A stretch of 5,487 nucleotides of DNA from Candidatus Poribacteria bacterium (GTDB taxonomy: Bacteria > Poribacteria > WGA-4E > WGA-3G). Positions 1 to 5,487 of this stretch are shown here, in pieces (position 1 is the stretch's first letter; the number at the start of each line of letters is the position of its first letter). The stretch is from assembly GCA_009835515.1 (NCBI GenBank), contig VXXH01000506.1, forward strand, positions 1-5,487. The letters are read 5' to 3'. Below the pieces are notes generated by a model that worked only from the letters and a program-made list of their open reading frames with translations, was not told where the DNA came from and did not search any database. Position numbers and translations under genes: made by a program.

Positions 1-501
1 GTACAGATGTTTTCCGTGTTCATCTATCCAGTCGTTTGTAAGTTTTGCTTCATAATCGCTATAAATGCGGGCAAGGTCAATTTTAGTTGGATTATCTGCT
101 ATAATGTTCTCGGCTGTCTCGCCGCGTTCTTTAAGGTGGTTAATTTTATCTGCGATGAGAGAAAGCGTGCTGTCCGGTACAGAAATATTTGGATTTGGTC
201 GAAATGTGTTGTAAAGGTGAACATCGGTATTATCTGATTGAGGGTTCGCTATCTCATGCAGCCAGAGATTTTGGATGCCTTGGGAAATATATGATTTTGC
301 TGGATGGACTTGGTCATATAGTCTCTGAATGAAGCTTCCAAGTGTATAGACGCGCAAGTCGGCAACTGCGCGGTTTGGGTGATAACCGACCAATTCGCGT
401 TGGCGATGCAAACGTGCGGAATCGGTCGGCACAATGACGACAAAGGTATGTGCCTGATCGTTCTGAATGTGGGTTTTAAGGGTGTTTTCTATATCTTGCA
501 T
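1..501 (-). CDS. AddB-like nuclease/helicase-fold subunit, N-terminal part (partial)
   Basis: This reading frame is open for 167 codons from an ATG at 501 to the window edge, so the C-terminal part is missing. An in-frame TGA lies two codons upstream of the ATG, which fixes this as the earliest ATG. The protein starts MQDIENTLKTHIQ, then has a beta strand followed by a polar turn (TFVVIVPTDSARLHRQREL, about residues 20-38), a segment LRVYTLGSFIQRLYDQV (about 48-64), and near the edge IDLARIYSDYEAKLTNDWID. The order 'VPT...RL', 'V.TLGSFIQRLY' and 'DLA.IY.DYE..L' is what I recognise from the N-terminal region of AddB/RexB-like subunits, which pair a degenerate UvrD-type helicase fold with a C-terminal PD-(D/E)XK nuclease and act in double-strand-break end processing. 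No Walker A motif is visible in the N-terminal region, unlike Bacillus AddB but like several other lineages. The nuclease domain that would prove it lies outside the window. It follows metG by 26 bases and is probably co-transcribed. No good Shine-Dalgarno is seen. Confidence 0.6.
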   Translation of the reverse strand, partial: MQDIENTLKTHIQNDQAHTFVVIVPTDSARLHRQRELVGYHPNRAVADLRVYTLGSFIQRLYDQVHPAKSYISQGIQNLWLHEIANPQSDNTDVHLYNTFRPNPNISVPDSTLSLIADKINHLKERGETAENIIADNPTKIDLARIYSDYEAKLTNDWIDEHGKHLY

Positions 502-508
502 CTGTCAC

Positions 509-525
509 GGCACACTGCGCGTGCC
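509..525 (-). other. Small hairpin in the metG/addB-like junction
   Basis: The transcript strand reads GGCAC GCGCAGT GTGCC, a 5-base-pair stem that extends to 6 pairs with a G-U. It begins two bases after the metG stop codon and ends seven bases before the ATG of the next gene, where a Shine-Dalgarno would be expected. No T-run follows, so it is not a normal rho-independent terminator. It may be chance, or it may affect translation of the downstream gene. Confidence 0.35.
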
Positions 526-527
526 TA

Positions 528-2423
528 CTACCTTACTTGTGTACCGAGCGGCATTTCGGTTTCAAGGGTCGCTAAGACTACGGAATCCCCACTGCCCGCG
601 AGAATCATACCGTGTGACTCGACGTTACGGATAGTGGCAGGCTCCAAATTTGCGACGATTATTACCTGTTTGCCTACGAGGATTTCAGGCGTGTAGTGTT
701 CGGCAATTCCCGCAACGACTTGCCGTTTTTCAGTACCGAGGTCTACTTGCAATTTGAGGAGTCGATCGGCACCTTCAATAGGTTCAGCAGTGAGAACACG
801 CGCGACCCGCAGATCCAACTTTTGGAAATCGGCAAAGGAGATTAAGTCGGTTGTTTTCTTTTGTTTTTTCTGCTTCGGTTTCGCTGCTTTTTCAGGCTGC
901 GCCTGTTTCTGCTGTTTCGTATCAACGCGCGGGAAAATAGGTTCACCTCTACTGACAGTGATATCTACGGGTAAACGTCCCCACTCTGCGATGGTATCGA
1001 ATTCTGGCAAACCGATCTGTTTCTGGATCTTCTCAGCGGTTTCAGGAATAAAAGGAGAAATCAGCACAGAGATAAACCGTAGTGCTTCCAAACTATTGTA
1101 AAGGATGGTGCCCATTCTCGGTTTCGTCTCCGGTTTCGCGAGCGTCCAGACCTGCGTCTGTTGGACATAGCGATTGATGCGCCTGACAAACTCCCAGACA
1201 GTTTCCAATGCAGCATCAAACGCGAACGCGTTTATATGTGTATCTAATTTATCTAACGTCGTTTGTGCCATCTCTCTGACTTCGTCGTCAAATTCGCCCG
1301 GTGTTGTCGGTGCGGGAATTCCCTCAAAGTTCTTGTTGACTAAGCCGAGAACGCGATTGAGGAGATTGCCGAGATCATTTGCGAGGTCGGCGTTGTAGCG
1401 TGCATGCAAACGGGTAGGACGGTAGTCGCCATCGTTTCCGAAACTAAATTCGCGCAGGAGGTAATAGCGGAACGCATCAACGCCATAAGTTTCGATATCG
1501 CCATCCATATCAATGAAGATACCCCGTGTTTTGCTCAGTGCCTCGCCGTCCTTTGTCAGCCAACCGTGCCCGACGATATGTTTGGGAAGTGGCAAGTTCG
1601 CAGCCATTAGCATTGCGGGCCAAAGTAGGGCGTGAAAACGGGTGATGTCTTTTCCCATCATGTGAACATCGGCGGGCCAAAAAGTACGGTATGGCTCACT
1701 ATCGGTTTCATAGCCGAGTGCGGTAATGTAATTACTCAAAGCCTCTATCCAGATGTAGATGATATGTTCTGGATCGAACGGGAACGGAATTCCCCAAGAT
1801 AGGGAAGCCCGGGAAATACTCACATCTTGTAAGCCAGATTCCAGAAAGTTTAATAACTCGTTACGACGCGCTGCGGGATAGACGAAATCCGGATGCTCGT
1901 GGATATGTGCAAGTAAACGATCTTGATACTTGGAGAGTCGAAAAAAATAATTCTCCTCTTCTAACCATTGCAGTGGCAGTTTATGAACAGGACAGATTTT
2001 TTCGTCTGTGAGTTCTTTCTCTGAAAAGAACTCTTCGCATGAGAGACAGTAATACCCTTCGTATTTCCCCTTATAAACATCACCGTTGTTATAGAGCACA
2101 TTAAGGAATTTTTGCGCGCCACGCTTGTGCAAATCGCTGGTTGTACGGAAAAAGATGTCGTGTGAGATGTTTAGACGTTCCCACAGTTTAACGAACGTTG
2201 GCGCGATCTTATCGCAATAGGCTTGTGGCGAAAGCCCTTCCGCTTTCGCAGCATTATACACATTCGCAGCATGTTCATCAACGCCGGTAAGAAAGCAAAC
2301 TTCATTGCCTTTGAGACGATGATAGCGTGCTAAAACATCGGCAGCGATAGTGGTATAGGCGTTTCCTGCGTGCGGTTCGCTGTTAGGATAGTAGATGGGT
2401 GTAGTGACGTAAAATGTACGCAT
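528..2423 (-). CDS. metG: Methionyl-tRNA synthetase with fused C-terminal tRNA-binding domain
   Basis: Class I aminoacyl-tRNA synthetase that charges tRNA-Met with methionine using ATP in the cytoplasm. The 631-residue product begins MRTFYVTTPIYYPNSEPHAGN, with the HIGH signature present as HAGN (18-21). A single zinc knuckle follows: C126-x2-C129 and C144-x2-H147, the Thermus-like CxxC/CPxH arrangement. The KMSKS loop is the variant A295-L-S-K298-T within GEALSKTRG; the second, catalytically important lysine is kept but the first is Ala. The alpha-helical anticodon-binding domain covers about 340-490. A Lys/Gln/Pro-rich linker (about 500-525) leads to an EMAP-II/Trbp111-type OB-fold (about 527-631), seen in DLRVARVLTAEPIEGADRLL and VVAG, which binds tRNA and often mediates dimerisation. 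The start at 2423 is supported by the AAAAGGAA ribosome binding site, a strong promoter upstream and family alignment. It lies downstream of holB in the same direction. Confidence 0.97.
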   Translation of the reverse strand: MRTFYVTTPIYYPNSEPHAGNAYTTIAADVLARYHRLKGNEVCFLTGVDEHAANVYNAAKAEGLSPQAYCDKIAPTFVKLWERLNISHDIFFRTTSDLHKRGAQKFLNVLYNNGDVYKGKYEGYYCLSCEEFFSEKELTDEKICPVHKLPLQWLEEENYFFRLSKYQDRLLAHIHEHPDFVYPAARRNELLNFLESGLQDVSISRASLSWGIPFPFDPEHIIYIWIEALSNYITALGYETDSEPYRTFWPADVHMMGKDITRFHALLWPAMLMAANLPLPKHIVGHGWLTKDGEALSKTRGIFIDMDGDIETYGVDAFRYYLLREFSFGNDGDYRPTRLHARYNADLANDLGNLLNRVLGLVNKNFEGIPAPTTPGEFDDEVREMAQTTLDKLDTHINAFAFDAALETVWEFVRRINRYVQQTQVWTLAKPETKPRMGTILYNSLEALRFISVLISPFIPETAEKIQKQIGLPEFDTIAEWGRLPVDITVSRGEPIFPRVDTKQQKQAQPEKAAKPKQKKQKKTTDLISFADFQKLDLRVARVLTAEPIEGADRLLKLQVDLGTEKRQVVAGIAEHYTPEILVGKQVIIVANLEPATIRNVESHGMILAGSGDSVVLATLETEMPLGTQVR

Positions 2424-2427
2424 TGTA

Positions 2428-2435
2428 TTCCTTTT
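2428..2435 (-). promoter_or_regulatory. Ribosome binding site of metG
   Basis: The transcript strand reads AAAAGGAA, then TACA, then the ATG. It is a good Shine-Dalgarno at normal distance and supports the start at 2423. Confidence 0.8.
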
Positions 2436-2472
2436 CGGGACTCCAGTTCAGATTGCAGGCTCATTGCTAAAA

Positions 2473-2501
2473 ATTATACCACCAAGAAACCCATTTGTCA
2501 A
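2473..2501 (-). promoter_or_regulatory. Consensus sigma-70-type promoter of metG
   Basis: Read on the minus strand, the -35 box is TTGACA (2496-2501), the spacer is exactly 17 bases (2479-2495), and the -10 box is TATAAT (2473-2478). The three bases before the -10 are TGG, which makes an extended -10 (TGnTATAAT). All twelve hexamer positions match the consensus. Initiation would fall at about 2465-2468, giving a leader of some 42-45 bases before the metG ATG, too short for a T-box or riboswitch. The promoter directs transcription of metG and probably of the addB-like gene behind it. The seven-base repeat tract ends one base upstream of the -35 box. Confidence 0.9.
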
Positions 2502-2502
2502 T

Positions 2503-2545
2503 CTCAGTTTCTCGGCTCTCAGTTCTCAGCAGTCAGCAATCGGTG
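2503..2545 (-). repeat. Imperfect tandem heptad repeat (NNCTGAG type)
   Basis: On the minus strand the tract reads as units CACCGAT, TGCTGAC, TGCTGAG, AACTGAG, AGCCGAG, (one extra A), AACTGAG. On the plus strand the TCAG/TCGG cores start at 2504, 2512, 2519, 2526, 2533 and 2540, so the spacing is 7 except for one step of 8. A weaker seventh unit (GTTCATC on the plus strand) may extend it to 2552. It is not palindromic and encodes nothing recognisable. Heptameric tandem repeats in intergenic DNA are known from other bacteria such as cyanobacteria; whether this one is dispersed in the genome cannot be seen here. Confidence 0.75.
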
Positions 2546-2571
2546 GTTCATCGTCAACGGGAAGATAACAC

Positions 2572-3528
2572 CTATTTGAGTAACTTCAAACACATTACCT
2601 CTAAAGCCAAGGTGGCATTTGTGTTTGTGTTTTCGATGAGGGACTTGGTGTCAAAGATCGCTTGGATGGCTTGTTGTATGTGTAAGCGGGAATATCGCGG
2701 GACAATGCGTTGGAGTTCCTCAAGGGAGTGAATGTGTGTTATGAGGTTGCTGGGCGCGCCTTGTTGCAAAAAGAGCAGGTCGCGATACCATGTGACTAAC
2801 TCGCCTAAAGTTTCAGGATTATCTTTGAAGTGCTCGGCGAGTCTGAAAGCCGCTAATCGATCTGTTGTCTTGAGGATTTCGGGGACTTCTTCCGCGAATA
2901 CGTCGCCTTTTTCAAGTTGCGTGAGTGCCTTTCCAATCGCACCATCGGCAGTAATAGCGAGTGTTGTTGCTTGCTCGGGGGCTACTGAAAATCTTTCCAC
3001 CAAGATTTCGGCTAATTCCTGTGTCGGCATTGGGTGGAATTGTAGAATCTGGCATCGGGAACGTGTGGTTGGCAGTAACGCTCGTATATTTGATGTGAGT
3101 AGGATTAAAACGGAGGATGCGGGTGGTGCCTCAAGCGTCTTGAGTAAACAGTTCTCTGCCTCCGCGTTCATCCGCTCGACATCCGTCAAGATGTAGACCT
3201 TCCGACTCGCTTCAAGAGGCTCGTAGATAATTTGTTTTTGCAACTCCCGAATTTGTCCAATTTTCAGTAGACTGCCGTCAGGTCGAATAAACTGTAGATC
3301 AGGATGATTTCCAGAATCCACCTTCCGACACGCGAGACACGCGCCACATACTGTGGGAGACTGTGTGTCTTGTTGACAGAAGATCATCTGCGCGAAATAA
3401 CGTGCAACCACCTCTTTTCCGACCCCTGTCGGTCCGACGAAAAGATATGCCCCAGCAATACGATCCGATGCCACAGTATGCTGAAGTTGTTCGGTAATCT
3501 GTTGATGTCCAATGATCGGATTTTGCAT
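2572..3528 (-). CDS. holB: DNA polymerase III subunit delta' (clamp loader)
   Basis: Delta' is the stator subunit of the clamp-loader complex (delta, delta', DnaX) that opens the beta clamp and loads it on primed DNA. The 318-residue length is usual for the family. The AAA+ domain begins with IIGHQQITEQL, followed by a Walker A-like loop GPTGVGKE (32-39) in which Glu replaces the usual Ser/Thr after the lysine. Zinc-module cysteines are C51, C61, C64 and C67. A Walker-B-like segment YILTDVERM (112-120) is followed by the LLKTLEAPP box (128-136) and the SRC motif at 157-159, whose arginine acts as the arginine finger for DnaX in the known complex. ADGAIGKAL (194-202) marks the second domain, and the rest is the helical collar domain. 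The separate SRC motif and lack of a long C-terminal tail argue for delta' over DnaX. AGAAGGA just upstream of the ATG supports the start. tmk ends 19 bases upstream. Confidence 0.93.
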   Translation of the reverse strand: MQNPIIGHQQITEQLQHTVASDRIAGAYLFVGPTGVGKEVVARYFAQMIFCQQDTQSPTVCGACLACRKVDSGNHPDLQFIRPDGSLLKIGQIRELQKQIIYEPLEASRKVYILTDVERMNAEAENCLLKTLEAPPASSVLILLTSNIRALLPTTRSRCQILQFHPMPTQELAEILVERFSVAPEQATTLAITADGAIGKALTQLEKGDVFAEEVPEILKTTDRLAAFRLAEHFKDNPETLGELVTWYRDLLFLQQGAPSNLITHIHSLEELQRIVPRYSRLHIQQAIQAIFDTKSLIENTNTNATLALEVMCLKLLK

Positions 3529-3530
3529 TT

Positions 3531-3537
3531 TCCTTCT
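3531..3537 (-). promoter_or_regulatory. Ribosome binding site of holB
   Basis: The transcript strand reads AGAAGGA followed by AA and the ATG at 3528. The spacing is short, but the match is strong. It lies inside the 19-base gap after tmk. Confidence 0.7.
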
Positions 3538-3547
3538 AAGCGTCGTT

Positions 3548-4165
3548 TTACTTTGATAGGAACTTTTGATATTCGGTTAAGATTTGGGAATGGACAGCAT
3601 CTGGAGACTGTGTTGCATCTATCAATTTGACACGATGCGGCTCCGATTTCGCGGTGGCCAGATACCCCTCTCGAACTCTACGATGGAATTCTAACGGTTC
3701 TTTATCTAAACGGTCGCGGTACGTCTCATCTTGTTGCTGACGTTGCAAACCGATCTCCGGTGATAGGTCAAGCATAAAGGTGATATCCGGGATCAAGCCA
3801 CCAGTAGCAACATGATTTAACTGATGGATAATCTCAAGATCAATACCGCCACGATACCCTTGATACGCTACAGTAGCATCAATAAATCTGTCACAGATAA
3901 CAATTTGATTTGAAGCCAATGCAGGACGTATGCGTTCATCTACGTGTTGTGCGCGTGCGGCAGCGATCAACAACAACTCTGTCATCGTTGTTATTCTATC
4001 AGATGTCAGAAAGACATCTCGGATCCGCTCTGAAACAGGCGTACCGCCGGGTTCACGGGTGACAACAACGTCTGGCCCGAGAGCGGTCGCCAACCGTTGT
4101 ACTTGTGTCGTTTTACCCGCCCCTTCTACGCCTTCAAAAGTAATGAAAATCCCGCGCTGTGCCAT
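3548..4165 (-). CDS. tmk: Thymidylate kinase
   Basis: dTMP kinase phosphorylates dTMP to dTDP with ATP, on the way to dTTP for DNA synthesis. The 205-residue product matches the usual family length. The P-loop is FEGVEGAGKTT (10-20), followed by the TREPGGTP box (36-43) and CDRF at 91-94, where the DR pair helps to bind dTMP. A basic LID region lies around 141-155 (QRQQQDETYRDRLDK), followed by EFHRRVREGYL. Arginines in the LID and a Gly/Ala P-loop resemble the E. coli-type (type II) enzyme. The frame is open upstream to an ATG at 4321, but those 52 extra codons lie inside pgl and look nothing like the family. The start at 4165 matches the conserved N-terminus and has an AAAGGA site six bases upstream. 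pgl ends 10 bases upstream and holB begins 19 bases downstream, the common tmk-holB pairing. Confidence 0.96.
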   Translation of the reverse strand: MAQRGIFITFEGVEGAGKTTQVQRLATALGPDVVVTREPGGTPVSERIRDVFLTSDRITTMTELLLIAAARAQHVDERIRPALASNQIVICDRFIDATVAYQGYRGGIDLEIIHQLNHVATGGLIPDITFMLDLSPEIGLQRQQQDETYRDRLDKEPLEFHRRVREGYLATAKSEPHRVKLIDATQSPDAVHSQILTEYQKFLSK

Positions 4166-4171
4166 TTTTTT

Positions 4172-4177
4172 TCCTTT
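4172..4177 (-). promoter_or_regulatory. Ribosome binding site of tmk (decides the start)
   Basis: AAAGGA followed by six A residues and then ATG on the transcript strand. It overlaps the TAA stop of pgl (4176-4178) and sets the tmk start at 4165 rather than at the far upstream in-frame ATG at 4321. The overlap suggests translation of the two genes may be linked. Confidence 0.8.
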
Positions 4178-5192
4178 AGATAAAAAGCACCCACATTGGG
4201 CTTTCACCAACCTCATAGGTAGCCAGCGGCGATAATTCACCACGCTGCCGATTGATACGATAGGTGGCAAGTCTGCCAGAACCTTGACCCCCGGCAAAAA
4301 GGAAGTTGCCTGTCCCGTCAATGTTGAAAACGCGCGGTGTCGGTTCCGTCAACTGCTGTCCGATAGCAGTCAGCTTCCCATTCTCTGCGTCAACAGCAAA
4401 TCCTGCGATGCTATCGTGTCCGCGATTGGAGACATAGAGAAATTGACCCTGCGGATCAATGTGAATTTGCGCGCAGGTGTTGTCCGCTTCAAAATCTTCA
4501 GGTAGGGTAGACAAGTCTTCTTGCAGGTCTACTAAGATTCCAGGGTGTTCACCTTCTTCTTCAAGCGTGTACGCCGAAACACTCGATCCATTTTCGTTTG
4601 AGAAATAGAGGATCGGTTTGCTCGGATGGAAACAGAAATGTCGAGGTCCAATCGGTGCACCCGGATTGAGATTCCCTATAATATTCTGTTTGAGCATGCC
4701 TGTCTTTTCATCGAAATGGAATTGATAGATAGCGTTCCGAGGGTTAGTGTGCGGTACGAAAGCGTATCGGTTCGAGGCATCGGTCTCGACGCAGTGCGCG
4801 TGTATATCGGTTTCGACGGTCTGAAGTGTTTCACCTTGGACGGTTTTATCCTCACCGATGGCATGCACGGTAACCTTGCCAGCACCATAATAGGCGGAGA
4901 GCAAGAAATTCCCAGTTTTATCTGTTGCGATATAACACGTGTCCGCGTCAAGTTGGATTGTCCGCAAAAGTGAGAGATGCTTCGTCTCTGCATCAATACG
5001 GAAACTTGCGATTTCGCGACTCGACCGCAGCCCGGCATATAGGTAGTTACCGCAGGGTGAAACTGCTAAGGGACCGGGAGAACCTGTGACGTTGATATTT
5101 TCTTGAAGTTCGATGTCACCATTAGATACATCAAATGTGTAAATGGCGATTCTGTTTTCTCCGGCTATGGAGAGATAGACATGCGTTTGCAT
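4176..5192 (-). CDS. pgl: 6-phosphogluconolactonase-type beta-propeller lactonase
   Basis: Lactonase family protein (PF10282-type seven-bladed propeller). E. coli Pgl (YbhE) of this family hydrolyses 6-phosphogluconolactone in the oxidative pentose phosphate pathway. From the chosen start the product is 338 residues, close to E. coli Pgl at about 331. Blade repeats are seen as VSPCGNYLYAGLRSSREIASFRID (about 44-67), TDKTGNFLLSAYYGAGKVTVH, GPRHFCFHPSKPILYFSNENG (182-202), HIDPQGQFLYVSNRGHDSIAGF (244-265), PRVFNIDGTGNFLFAGGQGSG (286-306) and the end ESPMWVLFI. The GPRH.xFHP, PR.FN.D..G and GPMWV-like ends resemble E. coli Pgl specifically. No signal peptide is seen, so it is probably cytoplasmic. 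The start at 5192 (MQTHVYLSIAG) aligns with the E. coli start MKQTVYIAS; an upstream ATG at 5252 would add 20 residues. Substrate is inferred, since the fold also serves other lactonases. Confidence 0.85.
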   Translation of the reverse strand: MQTHVYLSIAGENRIAIYTFDVSNGDIELQENINVTGSPGPLAVSPCGNYLYAGLRSSREIASFRIDAETKHLSLLRTIQLDADTCYIATDKTGNFLLSAYYGAGKVTVHAIGEDKTVQGETLQTVETDIHAHCVETDASNRYAFVPHTNPRNAIYQFHFDEKTGMLKQNIIGNLNPGAPIGPRHFCFHPSKPILYFSNENGSSVSAYTLEEEGEHPGILVDLQEDLSTLPEDFEADNTCAQIHIDPQGQFLYVSNRGHDSIAGFAVDAENGKLTAIGQQLTEPTPRVFNIDGTGNFLFAGGQGSGRLATYRINRQRGELSPLATYEVGESPMWVLFI

Positions 5193-5248
5193 AATTTTAT
5201 ACTTGACCTCTATGGAAATACCACTATTGCAAGTGGCGATATAATGCT

Positions 5249-5485
5249 TCATCTAACCCTGTTAATAATTTCATTTTTTCTCGCCTCGGCAATTTGGCGA
5301 TAAAAGGTGTCATTTTCCCCTGAATTAGCTATAACCTTTTCAAACCAAATTTTCGCGTGTTCTAAATCCTTCCCGCCCACAATAGACCAATAGGCTTGTC
5401 CGATCTGAAACCTACACGCCTGAAGTGTAATATCATTCGGAAAATCCTTTTCAAAATTACGAAAAGCATCAATAACCTGTCCAAT
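5249..5485 (-). CDS. TPR-like protein, C-terminal end (partial)
   Basis: The frame is open from the right window edge and ends at TGA (5249-5251), giving 78 visible C-terminal residues. The sequence IGQVIDAFRNFEKDFPNDI, then ACRFQIGQAYWSIVGGKDLEHAKIWFEKVIA, has the pattern of paired amphipathic helices in tetratricopeptide-like repeats: 'F..DFP', 'A...IGQAYW', 'A..WFEKVI'. Such repeats usually mediate protein contacts. The remaining protein lies outside the window, so neither its length nor any other domain can be judged. The stop overlaps an in-frame ATG at 5252 upstream of pgl in an ATGA junction, so the gene is probably in the same operon. No specific function can be assigned. Confidence 0.7.
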   Translation of the reverse strand: MGQVIDAFRNFEKDFPNDITLQACRFQIGQAYWSIVGGKDLEHAKIWFEKVIANSGENDTFYRQIAEARKNEIINRVR

Positions 5486-5487
5486 AT

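Larger units (their letters stand above)
2424..2571. other. Intergenic region between holB and metG
   Basis: This 148-base gap holds the metG leader and ribosome binding site, the promoter and the heptad repeat, in that order from left to right. The 20 bases next to the holB stop (2552-2571) show no recognisable signal. No hairpin with a following T-run is seen after holB, so a rho-independent terminator for the upstream operon is not apparent. Confidence 0.7.

Noticed and set aside
249..443. Minus-strand 64-codon open frame
   Set aside because: It overlaps the addB-like frame in another phase; the longer frame is open for 167 codons and has family-like motifs.
379..696. Plus-strand open frame across the metG/addB-like junction
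   Set aside because: It lies antisense to two better supported genes and has no recognisable domain.
754..1101. Plus-strand open frame rich in Cys and Phe
   Set aside because: It is the antisense of the Lys/Gln-rich linker and neighbouring part of metG; the composition follows from the complement of lysine codons and no start signal is seen.
2552..2574. Possible terminator after holB
   Set aside because: No stem with a following T-run can be formed from the bases after the stop codon.
4166..4321. N-terminal extension of tmk starting at an ATG at 4321
   Set aside because: The 52 extra residues overlap the end of pgl in another frame, show no family similarity, and the start at 4165 has both a good ribosome binding site and the conserved N-terminus.
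4676..5038. Minus-strand 120-codon open frame inside pgl
   Set aside because: It is a shifted-frame shadow of the propeller gene, which has clear repeat motifs over the same bases.
5203..5244. Plus-strand TTGACC and TATAAT as a possible promoter
   Set aside because: The boxes are about 30 bases apart, far outside the normal spacer, and nothing on the plus strand would be driven by them.

Overview
The window is a compact stretch of bacterial chromosome with every supported gene on the minus strand. In transcription order (right to left) it reads: the 3' end of a TPR-like protein gene, a 6-phosphogluconolactonase-type beta-propeller gene (pgl), thymidylate kinase (tmk), DNA polymerase III delta' subunit (holB), a 148-base intergenic region, methionyl-tRNA synthetase (metG), and the 5' end of a gene that looks like an AddB-type nuclease/helicase-fold subunit. 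Both outer genes run off the window.

The first four genes are packed like one operon. The TPR stop codon overlaps an upstream in-frame ATG of pgl in an ATGA junction, pgl ends 10 bases before tmk (whose ribosome binding site covers the pgl stop), and tmk ends 19 bases before holB. The only real gap, 2424-2571, holds a tract of about six imperfect 7-base units and, directly next to it, a promoter with consensus -35 and -10 boxes, a 17-base spacer and an extended -10. This promoter reads into metG and probably into the addB-like gene 26 bases further on. No rho-independent terminator is visible after holB, so some read-through from the upstream operon is possible.

The genes cover dTTP supply (tmk), the replication clamp loader (holB), translation initiation/elongation charging (metG), probably double-strand-break processing (addB-like) and the oxidative pentose phosphate branch (pgl). 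tmk, holB and metG occurring in the same order is known from Firmicutes and other bacteria; here the genes that often sit between them are missing.

The organism is a bacterium of middling GC with ordinary Shine-Dalgarno signals and sigma-70-type promoters. MetRS is of the single-zinc-knuckle type with a fused C-terminal tRNA-binding domain. The mixture of features brings Candidatus Poribacteria or a similar uncultured lineage to mind, but this is an impression that the sequence alone cannot confirm. The window is mostly ordinary housekeeping DNA. The point most worth a second look is the heptad repeat joined to the near-perfect promoter; I see no sign of an undescribed multi-gene system, mobile element, CRISPR array or RNA gene.
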